From Ruminococcaceae bacterium UBA1741 (GTDB lineage Bacteria > Bacillota > Clostridia > Oscillospirales > Acutalibacteraceae), in NCBI GenBank assembly GCA_002315685.1, contig DCHX01000021.1, forward strand, positions 18,494 through 82,493: a stretch of 64,000 nt of DNA, written 5' to 3'. Position numbers and translations under genes: made by a program. Under the pieces are notes generated by a model. That model saw only the letters and a list, made by a program, of their open reading frames with translations, searched no databases and was not told where the DNA came from. Below, piece after piece: positions 40,102-47,588 of the stretch (its first letter is position 1; the number at the start of each line of letters is the position of its first letter).

Positions 40102-40896
40102 TCAGCTGTTGCCCGAGCAACCGCAACCGTCGGTTGATTTCGGGAAAAAATCGTCGGTTGGGAACTTAATTTTTCTGAATACATCACAAGGTTGGTCGGT
40201 TGTGTCATCGCATTGTTTTTCTGGAATGCAGAAGTCATAAACGGGTACTAACATTTGAACATCCCTGATTAACTGAACAATGGTAAACAAACCTAATGTT
40301 ACATAAACCGTAGCGGAGCCTGAGGGGACATCGACGGCTAACGGAGCACCGATATAATCTGTTACCGACTGCGGAATGTAGCAAATGTTTTGGTAGCAGT
40401 CATTTGTCTTGCCTATCTTTGCGGTAAGAACTACCGGGTCAACGCATTGGAGTACGCATTTTGGACTGTTCGAGTTGCAAATTGCCGATTTGTTACAGGT
40501 GGGATTGTTTAGACTTTGGTTGCTTGAAAATACCTGAACATTTCCATCACTGCCGTAAAGAATTACCTTTTTCGAGAAGAAGGAAATGCCCGTAATAGGT
40601 GTCGGGCAACTGTTGGGTGTTGAGTATAACTCTAATTCGTTTAGGAAAAAGAATGTTAAGTCGCAGGAATAGAAGCCTTTGTTGAAGCTTACCGGTTCAA
40701 CATCAATAAGTACATTAAGAACCTTTGAGGATGTCAGTTTTACACTGATTGCGTTATTCACAAGCGCCTGTGTTTCAGCCGTGAAATAGCACCTTAAATC
40801 TTCAAGACAGTCCCGGTCGCAGCAAGAGTCGTAAACTCTGCCTGCATCAATGCAGACCGCTTCCTTGAAGGCGGAGCCTAAATTGTTGTCTGGCAT
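40102..40896 (-). CDS. cysteine-rich conserved hypothetical protein
   Basis: I recognise this 264-residue protein only as a conserved clostridial hypothetical. It has 18 cysteines, five of them in VCIDAGRVYDSCCDRDCLEDLRC at the N-terminus and two in the final DGCGCSGNS. There is no signal peptide or membrane segment. The start ATG at 40896 has GGAGG seven bases upstream; 11 earlier in-frame codons lack such a site. Many cysteines without export suggest disulfide-cross-linked structures such as the spore coat, or metal binding; this is inference. A palindromic element lies in its leader. Confidence 0.75.
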   Translation of the reverse strand: MPDNNLGSAFKEAVCIDAGRVYDSCCDRDCLEDLRCYFTAETQALVNNAISVKLTSSKVLNVLIDVEPVSFNKGFYSCDLTFFFLNELELYSTPNSCPTPITGISFFSKKVILYGSDGNVQVFSSNQSLNNPTCNKSAICNSNSPKCVLQCVDPVVLTAKIGKTNDCYQNICYIPQSVTDYIGAPLAVDVPSGSATVYVTLGLFTIVQLIRDVQMLVPVYDFCIPEKQCDDTTDQPCDVFRKIKFPTDDFFPKSTDGCGCSGNS

Positions 40897-40916
40897 AAAA
40901 AAACCTCCGTAAAATG

Positions 40917-40935
40917 ATTGAAGTCGCACTTCAAT
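40917..40935 (-). promoter_or_regulatory. palindrome upstream of the Cys-rich gene
   Basis: ATTGAAGT (40917-40924) and ACTTCAAT (40928-40935) are exact inverted repeats around CGC, 21 bases before the start codon. It may be an operator or an mRNA hairpin. Confidence 0.45.
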
Positions 40936-40968
40936 ACATAATATGGAGGTTTATATGTTTTGTTAAAA

Positions 40969-41484
40969 TTATTTTGCGTTTTCTATATTTTCCCAACGGT
41001 AATTGTGAAGCTGTCCCTCGTTTTCGAGCTTTGGATAGTCCCATTGCCGAAGCGCCTCGTAAACGGCGATAGCAACCGAATTTGAAAGGTTAAGACTTCT
41101 TATATCATAAGCCATAGGGATTCTGACACAACGCTCGGGATGTTTAATTAAAAGCTCTTCGGGAAGCCCTTTTGTTTCTTTTCCGAAAAGCAGGTAACAG
41201 TTATCGGGGTAAACAGCCTCCGAATGAGTTTTCCTGCCCTTTGTGGTAAAGTAGAAGAAAGCGCCATCGTTCTTTTCAAAAAATTCATCTAAATTTTTAT
41301 AATAGCTTATATCTAAAAAATGCCAATAGTCAAGACCTGCCCTTTTAAGCTTTTTATCGTCAATAGTAAATCCCATAGGGCCTACTAAATGCAGCCTTGC
41401 ACCCGTAGCGGCGCAGGTTCTCGCAACATTGCCGGTGTTTTGAGGGATTTCCGGCTCAACCATTACAATATTTATTACTGCCAT
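40969..41484 (-). CDS. trmL: tRNA (cytidine/uridine-2'-O-)-methyltransferase
   Basis: This SpoU/SPOUT-family enzyme of about 171 residues methylates the wobble nucleotide of leucine tRNAs in the family prototype. Signatures are IVMVEPEIPQNTGNVARTCAA at the start, CYLLFGKETKGLP, and IPMAYDIRSLNLSNSVAIA, which forms the AdoMet-binding trefoil knot. The ATG at 41484 (MAVINIV) is used rather than an upstream in-frame ATG. It is transcribed from a promoter that overlaps that of the divergent membrane-protein gene. Confidence 0.93.
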   Translation of the reverse strand: MAVINIVMVEPEIPQNTGNVARTCAATGARLHLVGPMGFTIDDKKLKRAGLDYWHFLDISYYKNLDEFFEKNDGAFFYFTTKGRKTHSEAVYPDNCYLLFGKETKGLPEELLIKHPERCVRIPMAYDIRSLNLSNSVAIAVYEALRQWDYPKLENEGQLHNYRWENIENAK

Positions 41485-41501
41485 TTCAATCACCGAGTAG
41501 T

Positions 41502-41553
41502 ATTATATAATTATTAAAAGCCACTTGTCAAGTGGGCTAAAAGAATATATAAT
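41502..41553. promoter_or_regulatory. overlapping divergent promoters sharing a palindromic -35
   Basis: Rightward: TTGTCA (41525-41530), 17 bases, TATAAT (41548-41553). Leftward: TTGACA (minus, 41526-41531), 18 bases, TATAAT (minus, 41502-41507). Both -35 elements lie in the palindrome CCACTTGTCAAGTGG (41521-41535). Confidence 0.75.
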
Positions 41554-41581
41554 ATATGTAACACATTTTTCGGAGGACATT

Positions 41582-42196
41582 ATGAAAAAATATGACAGTA
41601 TTCTAAAAAGGGTTGAAGAGGTCGAATGTAAGCTCGGCGTTTCATACGCTAAAACAAACGGTAAGCTTTACAAGATTTGCAGATTTTTTAATCTTTTGGG
41701 TGTTATTTATCTTTTCTGTATAAATTTGTTGTTTATTTTAGGTGCGCTCTTGATGAAAAGCAACGGCAATCCTATTGCTACCGACCAAACCGTTATTCTA
41801 ATCGCCGTCTTTACGGCACTTGAAGTTTTAGGACAGGTATTTACATTTACCAAACTTAATATAATAGGCAATGCTTTGAATTTAGCAGCTCTTTCATACC
41901 TTATTTTTATTTCGGTTAAGCTTTGCGAGGGTTATACTTCGGGATTTTTCGGACTCACACTTATTTTTTATATCAGACATTTGCCGTCGTTTATTATTAT
42001 TCTTCTTTTTTCAACTTGGATGCTTGTGATTTCACTTCGCCAGAGAATTAAAACAAACCGCCAATACAAGAGGATTATTTCAAACCTTTATGTTAATTAT
42101 AATAATGCACATAAATCCGATAATCTTGAAGTTTCCGACGAGGAATGGGAAGAATTTATAAGTAATTATGACCCAAAAACAATAAAAACAGATTAA
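41582..42196 (+). CDS. hypothetical membrane protein
   Basis: I do not recognise this 204-residue protein. A basic N-terminal stretch of about 40 residues is followed by four hydrophobic segments (roughly residues 42-65, 75-95, 102-122 and 140-160) and a hydrophilic, acidic tail ending NYDPKTIKTD. GGAGG lies five bases before the ATG at 41582. No neighbour suggests a role. Confidence 0.7.
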   Translation: MKKYDSILKRVEEVECKLGVSYAKTNGKLYKICRFFNLLGVIYLFCINLLFILGALLMKSNGNPIATDQTVILIAVFTALEVLGQVFTFTKLNIIGNALNLAALSYLIFISVKLCEGYTSGFFGLTLIFYIRHLPSFIIILLFSTWMLVISLRQRIKTNRQYKRIISNLYVNYNNAHKSDNLEVSDEEWEEFISNYDPKTIKTD

Positions 42197-42210
42197 TTTT
42201 GAAAAAACAC

Positions 42211-42238
42211 TTGCTTTTTTTGTAAAAAGTTATATAAT
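42211..42238 (+). promoter_or_regulatory. SigA-type promoter of the M23 peptidase gene
   Basis: TTGCTT (42211-42216) and TATAAT (42233-42238) with 16-base spacing. A small stem (TTACA...TGTAA) follows in the leader. Confidence 0.6.
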
Positions 42239-42355
42239 GGTAACATAATAATTACAAAGTTGTAACTTTTCTAAAAGAGGTGAGCGGTTATTTATAAGCA
42301 TTCTAAAATCAGGCAATTTGCTTTTGTAAAAAAACTTATCGGTTTTTACGGCGAA

Positions 42356-43525
42356 TTGGGCAGAACCGTAAAAATATCCGCTTTCTTGGCAATCTCTTTT
42401 GTTTGTATGGTTTTGGCACTTTATAATACCGATGTCAGAATGGTGCTTAATGTTTCTTATAACGGCAACAATATAGGCGCTGTCAAAAACCGTGAACAGT
42501 ATAACCGTGCGGTATTAAGCGTACTTGACTGCGTAAACGGTAACGGTGTTGAGGATGTTTTATCCGACCCCGTATTTTCTATTGTTCTTACTAAAAAAGA
42601 AAATATTTCTTCTGAAAATAAACTTGCAAATAAAATAATTCTTAATACCTCCGAAATTGTTGCGGGTTATAAAACTACGGTTGGGGACAGTAGCCGGGTT
42701 TATTTGTGTGAGAACGATTCCGATATTGTAGCGGAGTATCTTTCGAATTATAATGTTGAGGGTGCTGTCTGCAAATCCTCTTTTGTTACCGAACTTAATT
42801 TAGAAAAAGGCTATTATCTTTACAATAATATTAAAGAAAACGGAACTATAAACGATTTTCTTAAAACCGTTCCCGTAAGGACTGTTGCAAGTGTTGTAAG
42901 GGATGTTGAAATTTCTTATAATACTATTCAAATAAAAGACAGCGGTCTTACAAAAGGAACTGTTAAGGTGCAGTCCGAGGGCGAAAACGGAGTCAACCGT
43001 TTAACCGAGGAGGTTACTTATTTAGACGGCGAAGAAACCGATAGAGTTACTTTAAGCCAAGAGGTTATAAGCACTCCGCAAGATAGGGTTATTTTAGTAG
43101 GCACTTCGGAAAATGCAAGTGTTGCGGCTGCAAAAGCGGCGGCTCACAGTATGGGATTTATTTTCCCGATTCCTAAAAACACTCTTACATCAACCTCCCC
43201 ATTCGGCGACGGCAGGGGACATAAGGGCTATGATTTAGTAGCGCCTTACGGCACTCCTATTTATGCCGTAAAGGCAGGTACGGTAGTTCGTGCTTCTTGG
43301 TATTCGGGATACGGTTATTGTGTTGATGTTGACCACGGAAACGGAATAGTTACAAGATACGGACATGCAAGTAAGTTTTGTGTAAGTGTCGGCGATAAGG
43401 TAAATCAAGGTGATATGATTGCACTTGTCGGCTCTACGGGAAATTCCTACGGAAACCACGTTCATTTTGAGGTAATAATAGGCGGTAAACGAGTTGACCC
43501 CGCTCCGTATATAAATATGGATTAA
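42356..43525 (+). CDS. M23 family metallopeptidase with G5 domain
   Basis: At least 389 residues: a membrane anchor (SAFLAISFVCMVLALY), a middle region, a G5 domain (about residues 175-255, ending TPQDRVILVGT) and a C-terminal LytM/M23 peptidase that cuts peptidoglycan cross-bridges. The zinc ligands are H and D in GHKGYDLV and the second H in HVHFE. The TTG at 42356 has no ribosome-binding site. The frame stays open back to a stop at 42281, and those 24 codons read like protein (...HSKIRQFAFVKKLIGFYGEL). AGAGG sits nine bases before an ATT at 42290, so the true start may be that ATT or the neighbouring GTT at 42287. Confidence 0.88.
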   Translation: MGRTVKISAFLAISFVCMVLALYNTDVRMVLNVSYNGNNIGAVKNREQYNRAVLSVLDCVNGNGVEDVLSDPVFSIVLTKKENISSENKLANKIILNTSEIVAGYKTTVGDSSRVYLCENDSDIVAEYLSNYNVEGAVCKSSFVTELNLEKGYYLYNNIKENGTINDFLKTVPVRTVASVVRDVEISYNTIQIKDSGLTKGTVKVQSEGENGVNRLTEEVTYLDGEETDRVTLSQEVISTPQDRVILVGTSENASVAAAKAAAHSMGFIFPIPKNTLTSTSPFGDGRGHKGYDLVAPYGTPIYAVKAGTVVRASWYSGYGYCVDVDHGNGIVTRYGHASKFCVSVGDKVNQGDMIALVGSTGNSYGNHVHFEVIIGGKRVDPAPYINMD

Positions 43526-43533
43526 AATAGTCC

Positions 43534-43562
43534 TTGCAATTATCCCGAAATTTAGGTATAAT
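43534..43562 (+). promoter_or_regulatory. SigA-type promoter of yajC
   Basis: TTGCAA (43534-43539) and TATAAT (43557-43562), 17 bases apart. Confidence 0.8.
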
Positions 43563-43595
43563 AGGGATTGTTGAAAAAATTGGAGGTTAAAACTT

Positions 43596-43931
43596 ATGAA
43601 TTTACATTTTTTATTAGATGCCGCTAAAACTACCGCAAAAAGCTCTGCGTCAAGTACATTATTTACTGTTGTTTACTTGGTTGTAATCCTTGGTGTAATG
43701 TATTTTCTTCTTATTCGTCCTCAAAACAAAAAGAAGAAAGAAGAAAAGAAAATGCGCGAGGGCTTAATGGTAGGCGACGAGATTATCACAATCGGCGGCA
43801 TTTACGGAAGGGTTATTTCTCTTAAAGAGGATACAATGGTTATCGAATCAAAGAGCGACCATTCCAAGCTTACTATTTCCCGTTGGGCTTTACAGCAGAA
43901 CTTAACAGTTCACGATGACACAGCTAAATAA
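43596..43931 (+). CDS. yajC: preprotein translocase subunit YajC
   Basis: The 111-residue protein has one membrane segment (LFTVVYLVVILGVMYFLLI) followed by the YajC mark RPQNKKKKEEKKMREGLMVGDEIITIGGIYG. It accessorises SecDF. Here it is preceded by its own promoter and followed by a TIGR04086 membrane protein; secDF are not in the window. Confidence 0.95.
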   Translation: MNLHFLLDAAKTTAKSSASSTLFTVVYLVVILGVMYFLLIRPQNKKKKEEKKMREGLMVGDEIITIGGIYGRVISLKEDTMVIESKSDHSKLTISRWALQQNLTVHDDTAK

Positions 43932-43943
43932 GGAATAAAACAA

Positions 43944-43980
43944 AACCCTTCGCAATATAATTATTGCGGAGGGTTATTTT
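43944..43980 (+). terminator. terminator-like hairpin that contains the next gene's Shine-Dalgarno
   Basis: AACCCTTCGCAAT (43944-43956) pairs with ATTGCGGAGGGTT (43963-43975), with one G-U pair, followed by ATTTT. The GGAGGG in the 3' arm is the only ribosome-binding site of the gene starting at 43981. Confidence 0.65.
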
Positions 43981-44370
43981 ATGGATATTAAACTTGATAA
44001 TAGAAAAAAATCAATTATAATGGGTGCTTTCTTCGGAATTGCCGTTACGGCAATGTTTGTTCTGATTTTTGCGGGAGTTATGTTGCTTTTCAAAATAGAT
44101 AGAGCCTATGCGAGTGTTTTTGCGACAATTTCCGTATCGGCAGGAGCCTTTGTTTCGGCATACTACTGCGCAAGAAAAATCGGCTCAAAGGGATATTTAT
44201 TAGGTATATTAACGGGACTTATTTATTTTTTTGTTGTAACCGTAATTTCTTTGATAATTACAAAAGGGGAAATAAGCTCGAATACCGCTTTTCATTTTGT
44301 GATAATAACCCTTTCCGCAACGGTAGGCGGAATATTCGGCGTAAACAGAAAAAAGACTAAACTATTATAA
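43981..44370 (+). CDS. TIGR04086 family membrane protein
   Basis: A 129-residue protein with four hydrophobic segments and glycine-rich turns (GYLLGILTGLIYF, SATVGGIFGVNRKK). It matches the TIGR04086/YrzE-like family, often next to yajC in Clostridia, with unknown function. Its ribosome-binding site is inside the hairpin that follows yajC. Its last 14 bases overlap the 3' end of the convergent azlD. Confidence 0.8.
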   Translation: MDIKLDNRKKSIIMGAFFGIAVTAMFVLIFAGVMLLFKIDRAYASVFATISVSAGAFVSAYYCARKIGSKGYLLGILTGLIYFFVVTVISLIITKGEISSNTAFHFVIITLSATVGGIFGVNRKKTKLL

Positions 44371-44665
44371 GCTCGGCTAAAAATACCGAGGCACAGGCAA
44401 TAAGCGAAACGGTTATAAGATTATTGCCGAAAAAAGCAAAGACTATTGCAAAAACAAAGCCGATTATTGCCGAATAAATGCTGTCGGTTTCATAGAGAAT
44501 TGCAGGGAAAACCATAACCGCAAGAGTTACAAAAGGCACATAATAAAGAAACGATTTAATATACTTATTTGTGATTTCGTTGCGGATTAAAACTAATGGC
44601 AACATACGGATAAGGTATGTTGTAATTGCCATAACGGCAATATAAATTATGATATTACCGTTCAT
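44357..44665 (-). CDS. azlD: AzlD family branched-chain amino acid exporter small subunit
   Basis: A 102-residue membrane protein with four hydrophobic segments. YIAVMAITTYLIRMLPLVLI is the AzlD start. With AzlC it forms a branched-chain amino acid (or analogue) export system. I choose the ATG at 44665 (MNGNIII) after AAGGAGGAG; it overlaps the azlC stop by 11 bases, indicating translational coupling. Confidence 0.88.
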   Translation of the reverse strand: MNGNIIIYIAVMAITTYLIRMLPLVLIRNEITNKYIKSFLYYVPFVTLAVMVFPAILYETDSIYSAIIGFVFAIVFAFFGNNLITVSLIACASVFLAELIIV

Positions 44666-45380
44666 TGCCGTTCTCCTCCTTTTTATCTTCAATAGGACGA
44701 ATAACAGCGGCAAATGCCGAAATTATTACGGTTAAAATTATAATTCTAAATCCCGACGAAATAGATTTAAGTATCGGCATATAAGAAAAAACCGCACTGC
44801 AAATCATAGCTATCAAAATTATTACCGCAATAAATTTATTTTTTCTTGCGGGAGGAACTATTATCGCTATAAACATACCGTACAGTGCAACTCCCAAAGC
44901 ACTTAAAAGTCTATGAGGCAAAACATTTCCGAGCACGGCGCCGAGCAATGTGCCGATTACCCAACCCGGAAGTCCGCCCAATAAAACGCCGTAACAGTAA
45001 ACAGGGGGTAATTTTCCGTCAAACGAGGACAAAACCCCGAAAACCTCATCGGTATTACCGAAGGATATTAAAAATCTATGTATTTTAGGCATTTTACTTT
45101 CGAATTTTTGGGACAAAGCCGACGACATAAGGCAATACCGCAAATTTATTATAAACTGCGTTATCGCAAGTTCAAAATACGAAAGCGATTTGGTTATAAC
45201 CGAAATGGCGGCAAACTGTCCTGCGGAGGTAAAGTTAAGAGCCGACATAAATACCGCGCTTTGCGTGGAAATCCCGTTAGCAACGGCGGAAATTCCAAAG
45301 GTAAAGGAAACGGCTAAATACCCTAAAAATATGGGTATCCCGTCTTTTACGCCTTTAATAAATAAACTGTTTGATTTCAT
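44655..45380 (-). CDS. azlC: AzlC family branched-chain amino acid export permease
   Basis: A 241-residue permease. FIKGVKDGIPIFLGYLAVSF and SALNFTSAGQFAAI are AzlC signatures; about seven hydrophobic segments follow. The ATG at 45380 lies five bases after GAGGA. It is the first gene of the azlCD pair. A transcription terminator of the upstream gene lies in front of it. Confidence 0.92.
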   Translation of the reverse strand: MKSNSLFIKGVKDGIPIFLGYLAVSFTFGISAVANGISTQSAVFMSALNFTSAGQFAAISVITKSLSYFELAITQFIINLRYCLMSSALSQKFESKMPKIHRFLISFGNTDEVFGVLSSFDGKLPPVYCYGVLLGGLPGWVIGTLLGAVLGNVLPHRLLSALGVALYGMFIAIIVPPARKNKFIAVIILIAMICSAVFSYMPILKSISSGFRIIILTVIISAFAAVIRPIEDKKEENGNER

Positions 45381-45405
45381 ACAATTCCTCAATAAAACTC
45401 AAATA

Positions 45406-45439
45406 AAATTCCGCTGTACAAAGTACAACGGAAATTTTT
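45406..45439 (-). terminator. terminator of the small-protein operon
   Basis: On the minus strand TTCCG...GTAC and GTAC...CGGAA pair around TTT, followed by ATTTTATTT. It ends the two-gene unit at 45442-46002. Confidence 0.65.
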
Positions 45440-45441
45440 AT

Positions 45442-45723
45442 TTATTCCATAAGTGCGCGTTCAAGCCAAGTAAATCCTAAATCGAGAGCATCAAAAAGGG
45501 TGTTCTTTTCACTCTTTTTAACAATGCGTTCCTCTATCGGAGCATCAGTATCGCTTTTAAGCAGTTGAATTGCAACCTTATCGGCAATCTCTAACTTTCC
45601 GTCCTTGCTTGAAGAAAGTATTTCAAAACGCGCAACAAATTTATCGGACATATCGCCGTAGTAAATTTCATTTCCTTTACGAACGAGCGGCTTGCCCTTA
45701 TAAGTAAGAAATTCATTAGCCAT
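45442..45723 (-). CDS. conserved hypothetical protein
   Basis: A 93-residue soluble protein, MANEFLTYKGKPLVRKGNEIYYG at the start, which I know only as a small conserved clostridial protein. It looks beta-rich at the N-terminus and helical at the C-terminus (LFDALDLGFTWLERALM). AGGTGAT precedes the ATG. It lies 15 bases after the upstream gene and is co-transcribed with it. Confidence 0.75.
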   Translation of the reverse strand: MANEFLTYKGKPLVRKGNEIYYGDMSDKFVARFEILSSSKDGKLEIADKVAIQLLKSDTDAPIEERIVKKSEKNTLFDALDLGFTWLERALME

Positions 45724-45738
45724 TTTTTATCACCTATA

Positions 45739-46002
45739 TTATTTGTTTTCCGGTAATTCACCGTAAAGATTAAAGCGGAAAATCAAGGTTTCGTCATCTT
45801 GGTTTTCGCAACGCACCCAAGCCTCGGCAACCTCGGCACTTGAAAGAATTGTTGAAAGACCGAGAATTTGGCAAAGCTTTGATTTAAGGTTGAGTGAATC
45901 GCCGTCGGCAGTTTCTAAATAAACATTGCCTTTACAGCAATCTACAACCTTAATAAAATCTTCAAAATTAACCTTATGAAGCTCAATTTTATTATTATCC
46001 AT
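45739..46002 (-). CDS. conserved hypothetical protein
   Basis: An 87-residue soluble protein with two adjacent cysteines (VVDCCKGNVYLET) and a later CENQDD. Family unknown to me. The ATG at 46002 has GGAGG seven bases upstream. It is first in a two-gene minus-strand unit with its own consensus promoter and lies divergent to glyS. Confidence 0.72.
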   Translation of the reverse strand: MDNNKIELHKVNFEDFIKVVDCCKGNVYLETADGDSLNLKSKLCQILGLSTILSSAEVAEAWVRCENQDDETLIFRFNLYGELPENK

Positions 46003-46030
46003 TTGGAACACCTCCGTTAATCTACATAAA

Positions 46031-46059
46031 AGTATAAACTATATACTAATTTATGTCAA
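46031..46059 (-). promoter_or_regulatory. SigA-type promoter of the small-protein operon
   Basis: On the minus strand TTGACA (46054-46059) and TATACT (46031-46036), 17 bases apart. Confidence 0.82.
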
Positions 46060-46086
46060 GAAATTAAATAATATATACTTTTAGTG

Positions 46087-46115
46087 TTGACATTTTTTTC
46101 TTTTTTAGGTACTAT
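46087..46115 (+). promoter_or_regulatory. SigA-type promoter of glyS
   Basis: TTGACA (46087-46092), a 17-base T-rich spacer and TACTAT (46110-46115). No T-box leader is present; the leader is only about 35 nt. Confidence 0.75.
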
Positions 46116-46155
46116 TATATTTGTAGAAAATTGGCTTATTGGAGGAAATTTACCA

Positions 46156-47553
46156 ATGAAAAACAATGAAAAAACAATGGAAGCCATCGTAAATCTCGCT
46201 AAGGGCAGAGGTTTTGTATATCCGGGCAGCGAAATTTACGGCGGACTTGCAAATACTTGGGATTACGGTCCGCTTGGTGCCGAGCTTAAAAATAATATTA
46301 AAAAGGCTTGGTGGAAGAAGTTTGTTCAGGAAAATCCCTATAATGTAGGACTTGATGCGGCTATCCTTATGAATCCGCAAACTTGGGTGGCTTCGGGACA
46401 CTTAGCAGGATTTTCGGATCCTTTGATGGATTGCCGTGAGTGCCACGAGCGTTTTCGTGCGGATAAGTTAATTGAGGATTGGTGCGAGGAAAATTCCTTT
46501 GAGCTTCCAAAGCCGATTGATGCCTTCTCACAGGAGGAAATGAAGAATTTTGTTGAGGAGCATAATATTAAATGTCCGACCTGCGGTAAGCATAACTTTA
46601 CCGATATTCGTCAGTTTAACCTTATGTTTAAGACATTTCAGGGTGTTACCGAGGATGCGAAAAATACCGTTTATCTTCGTCCTGAAACCGCACAGGGTAT
46701 TTTCGTAAACTTTGCTAATGTTCAAAGAACTTCGAGAAAGAAGCTTCCTTTCGGCATCGGTCAGATAGGTAAGTCCTTCCGTAACGAAATCACACCCGGA
46801 AACTTCATTTTCCGTGTTCGTGAGTTTGAACAAATGGAGCTTGAATTTTTCTGCAAGCCCGATACCGACCTTGAATGGTTTGATTATTGGAGAAGCTTTT
46901 GTAAGAATTGGCTTTTGTCTATCGGTCTTAAAGAGGAAAATATCAGACTTAGAGACCACGATAAAGAGGAGCTTTGCTTCTATTCAAAGGCAACTACCGA
47001 CTTTGAATTCTTGTTCCCGTTCGGTTGGGGTGAGCTTTGGGGCGTTGCCGACAGAACCGATTACGATTTAACTCAACATCAAAACACCTCGGGCAAAGAC
47101 CTTACCTATTTTGATGCTGAAACAAATGAGCATTACATTCCTTATGTTGTTGAGCCGAGCTTGGGTGTTGAAAGAAGCTTTTTGGCTGTGCTTTGCGATG
47201 CTTATGACGAGGAACTTGACGAAAAGGGCGACCTTCGTACCGTTCTTCGCTTCCATCCCTTCTTAGCACCCTTTAAGGCTGCCGTTTTGCCTCTTTCAAA
47301 GAAGCTTTCGGATAAGGCTCTTGAAGTGTATAACGAGCTTTCAAAGGACTTTATGGTTGATTTTGATGAAGCCGGTTCTATCGGTAAGCGTTATCGCCGT
47401 GAGGATGAAATCGGTACACCTTTCTGCATAACCTACGACTTTGACAGCGAAACCGACGGTTGTGTTACTGTTCGTAACCGTGATACTATGAAGCAGGAAA
47501 GAATTGAAATTTCCAAGCTTAAAGCATATATTGAGGACAAAATAAAACTGTAA
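46156..47553 (+). CDS. glyS: glycyl-tRNA synthetase (dimeric type)
   Basis: This enzyme of about 465 residues charges tRNA-Gly. It is the single-chain class II (alpha2) form, not the alpha2-beta2 form. It starts [30 protein letters not shown]. Motif 2 lies in [24 protein letters not shown], and [14 protein letters not shown] and the motif 3 region [13 protein letters not shown] are clear. A zinc-type CPTCGK lies near residue 139. The ATG at 46156 is 10 bases after GGAGG; earlier in-frame codons overlap the promoter. Confidence 0.97.
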   Translation: MKNNEKTMEAIVNLAKGRGFVYPGSEIYGGLANTWDYGPLGAELKNNIKKAWWKKFVQENPYNVGLDAAILMNPQTWVASGHLAGFSDPLMDCRECHERFRADKLIEDWCEENSFELPKPIDAFSQEEMKNFVEEHNIKCPTCGKHNFTDIRQFNLMFKTFQGVTEDAKNTVYLRPETAQGIFVNFANVQRTSRKKLPFGIGQIGKSFRNEITPGNFIFRVREFEQMELEFFCKPDTDLEWFDYWRSFCKNWLLSIGLKEENIRLRDHDKEELCFYSKATTDFEFLFPFGWGELWGVADRTDYDLTQHQNTSGKDLTYFDAETNEHYIPYVVEPSLGVERSFLAVLCDAYDEELDEKGDLRTVLRFHPFLAPFKAAVLPLSKKLSDKALEVYNELSKDFMVDFDEAGSIGKRYRREDEIGTPFCITYDFDSETDGCVTVRNRDTMKQERIEISKLKAYIEDKIKL

Positions 47554-47588
47554 TTTTAACTTCATAAATGTTATTTGGAGGATATTAG

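Noticed and set aside
40937..40944. SigE/SigK-like -10 (minus-strand CATATTAT) before the Cys-rich gene
   Set aside because: The -10 fits CATANNNT, but no matching -35 is at the right distance, so a sporulation promoter cannot be claimed.
44357..44370. 14-bp overlap of the TIGR04086 gene and azlD as an antisense control
   Set aside because: Convergent tail overlaps of this size are common and need no special explanation.
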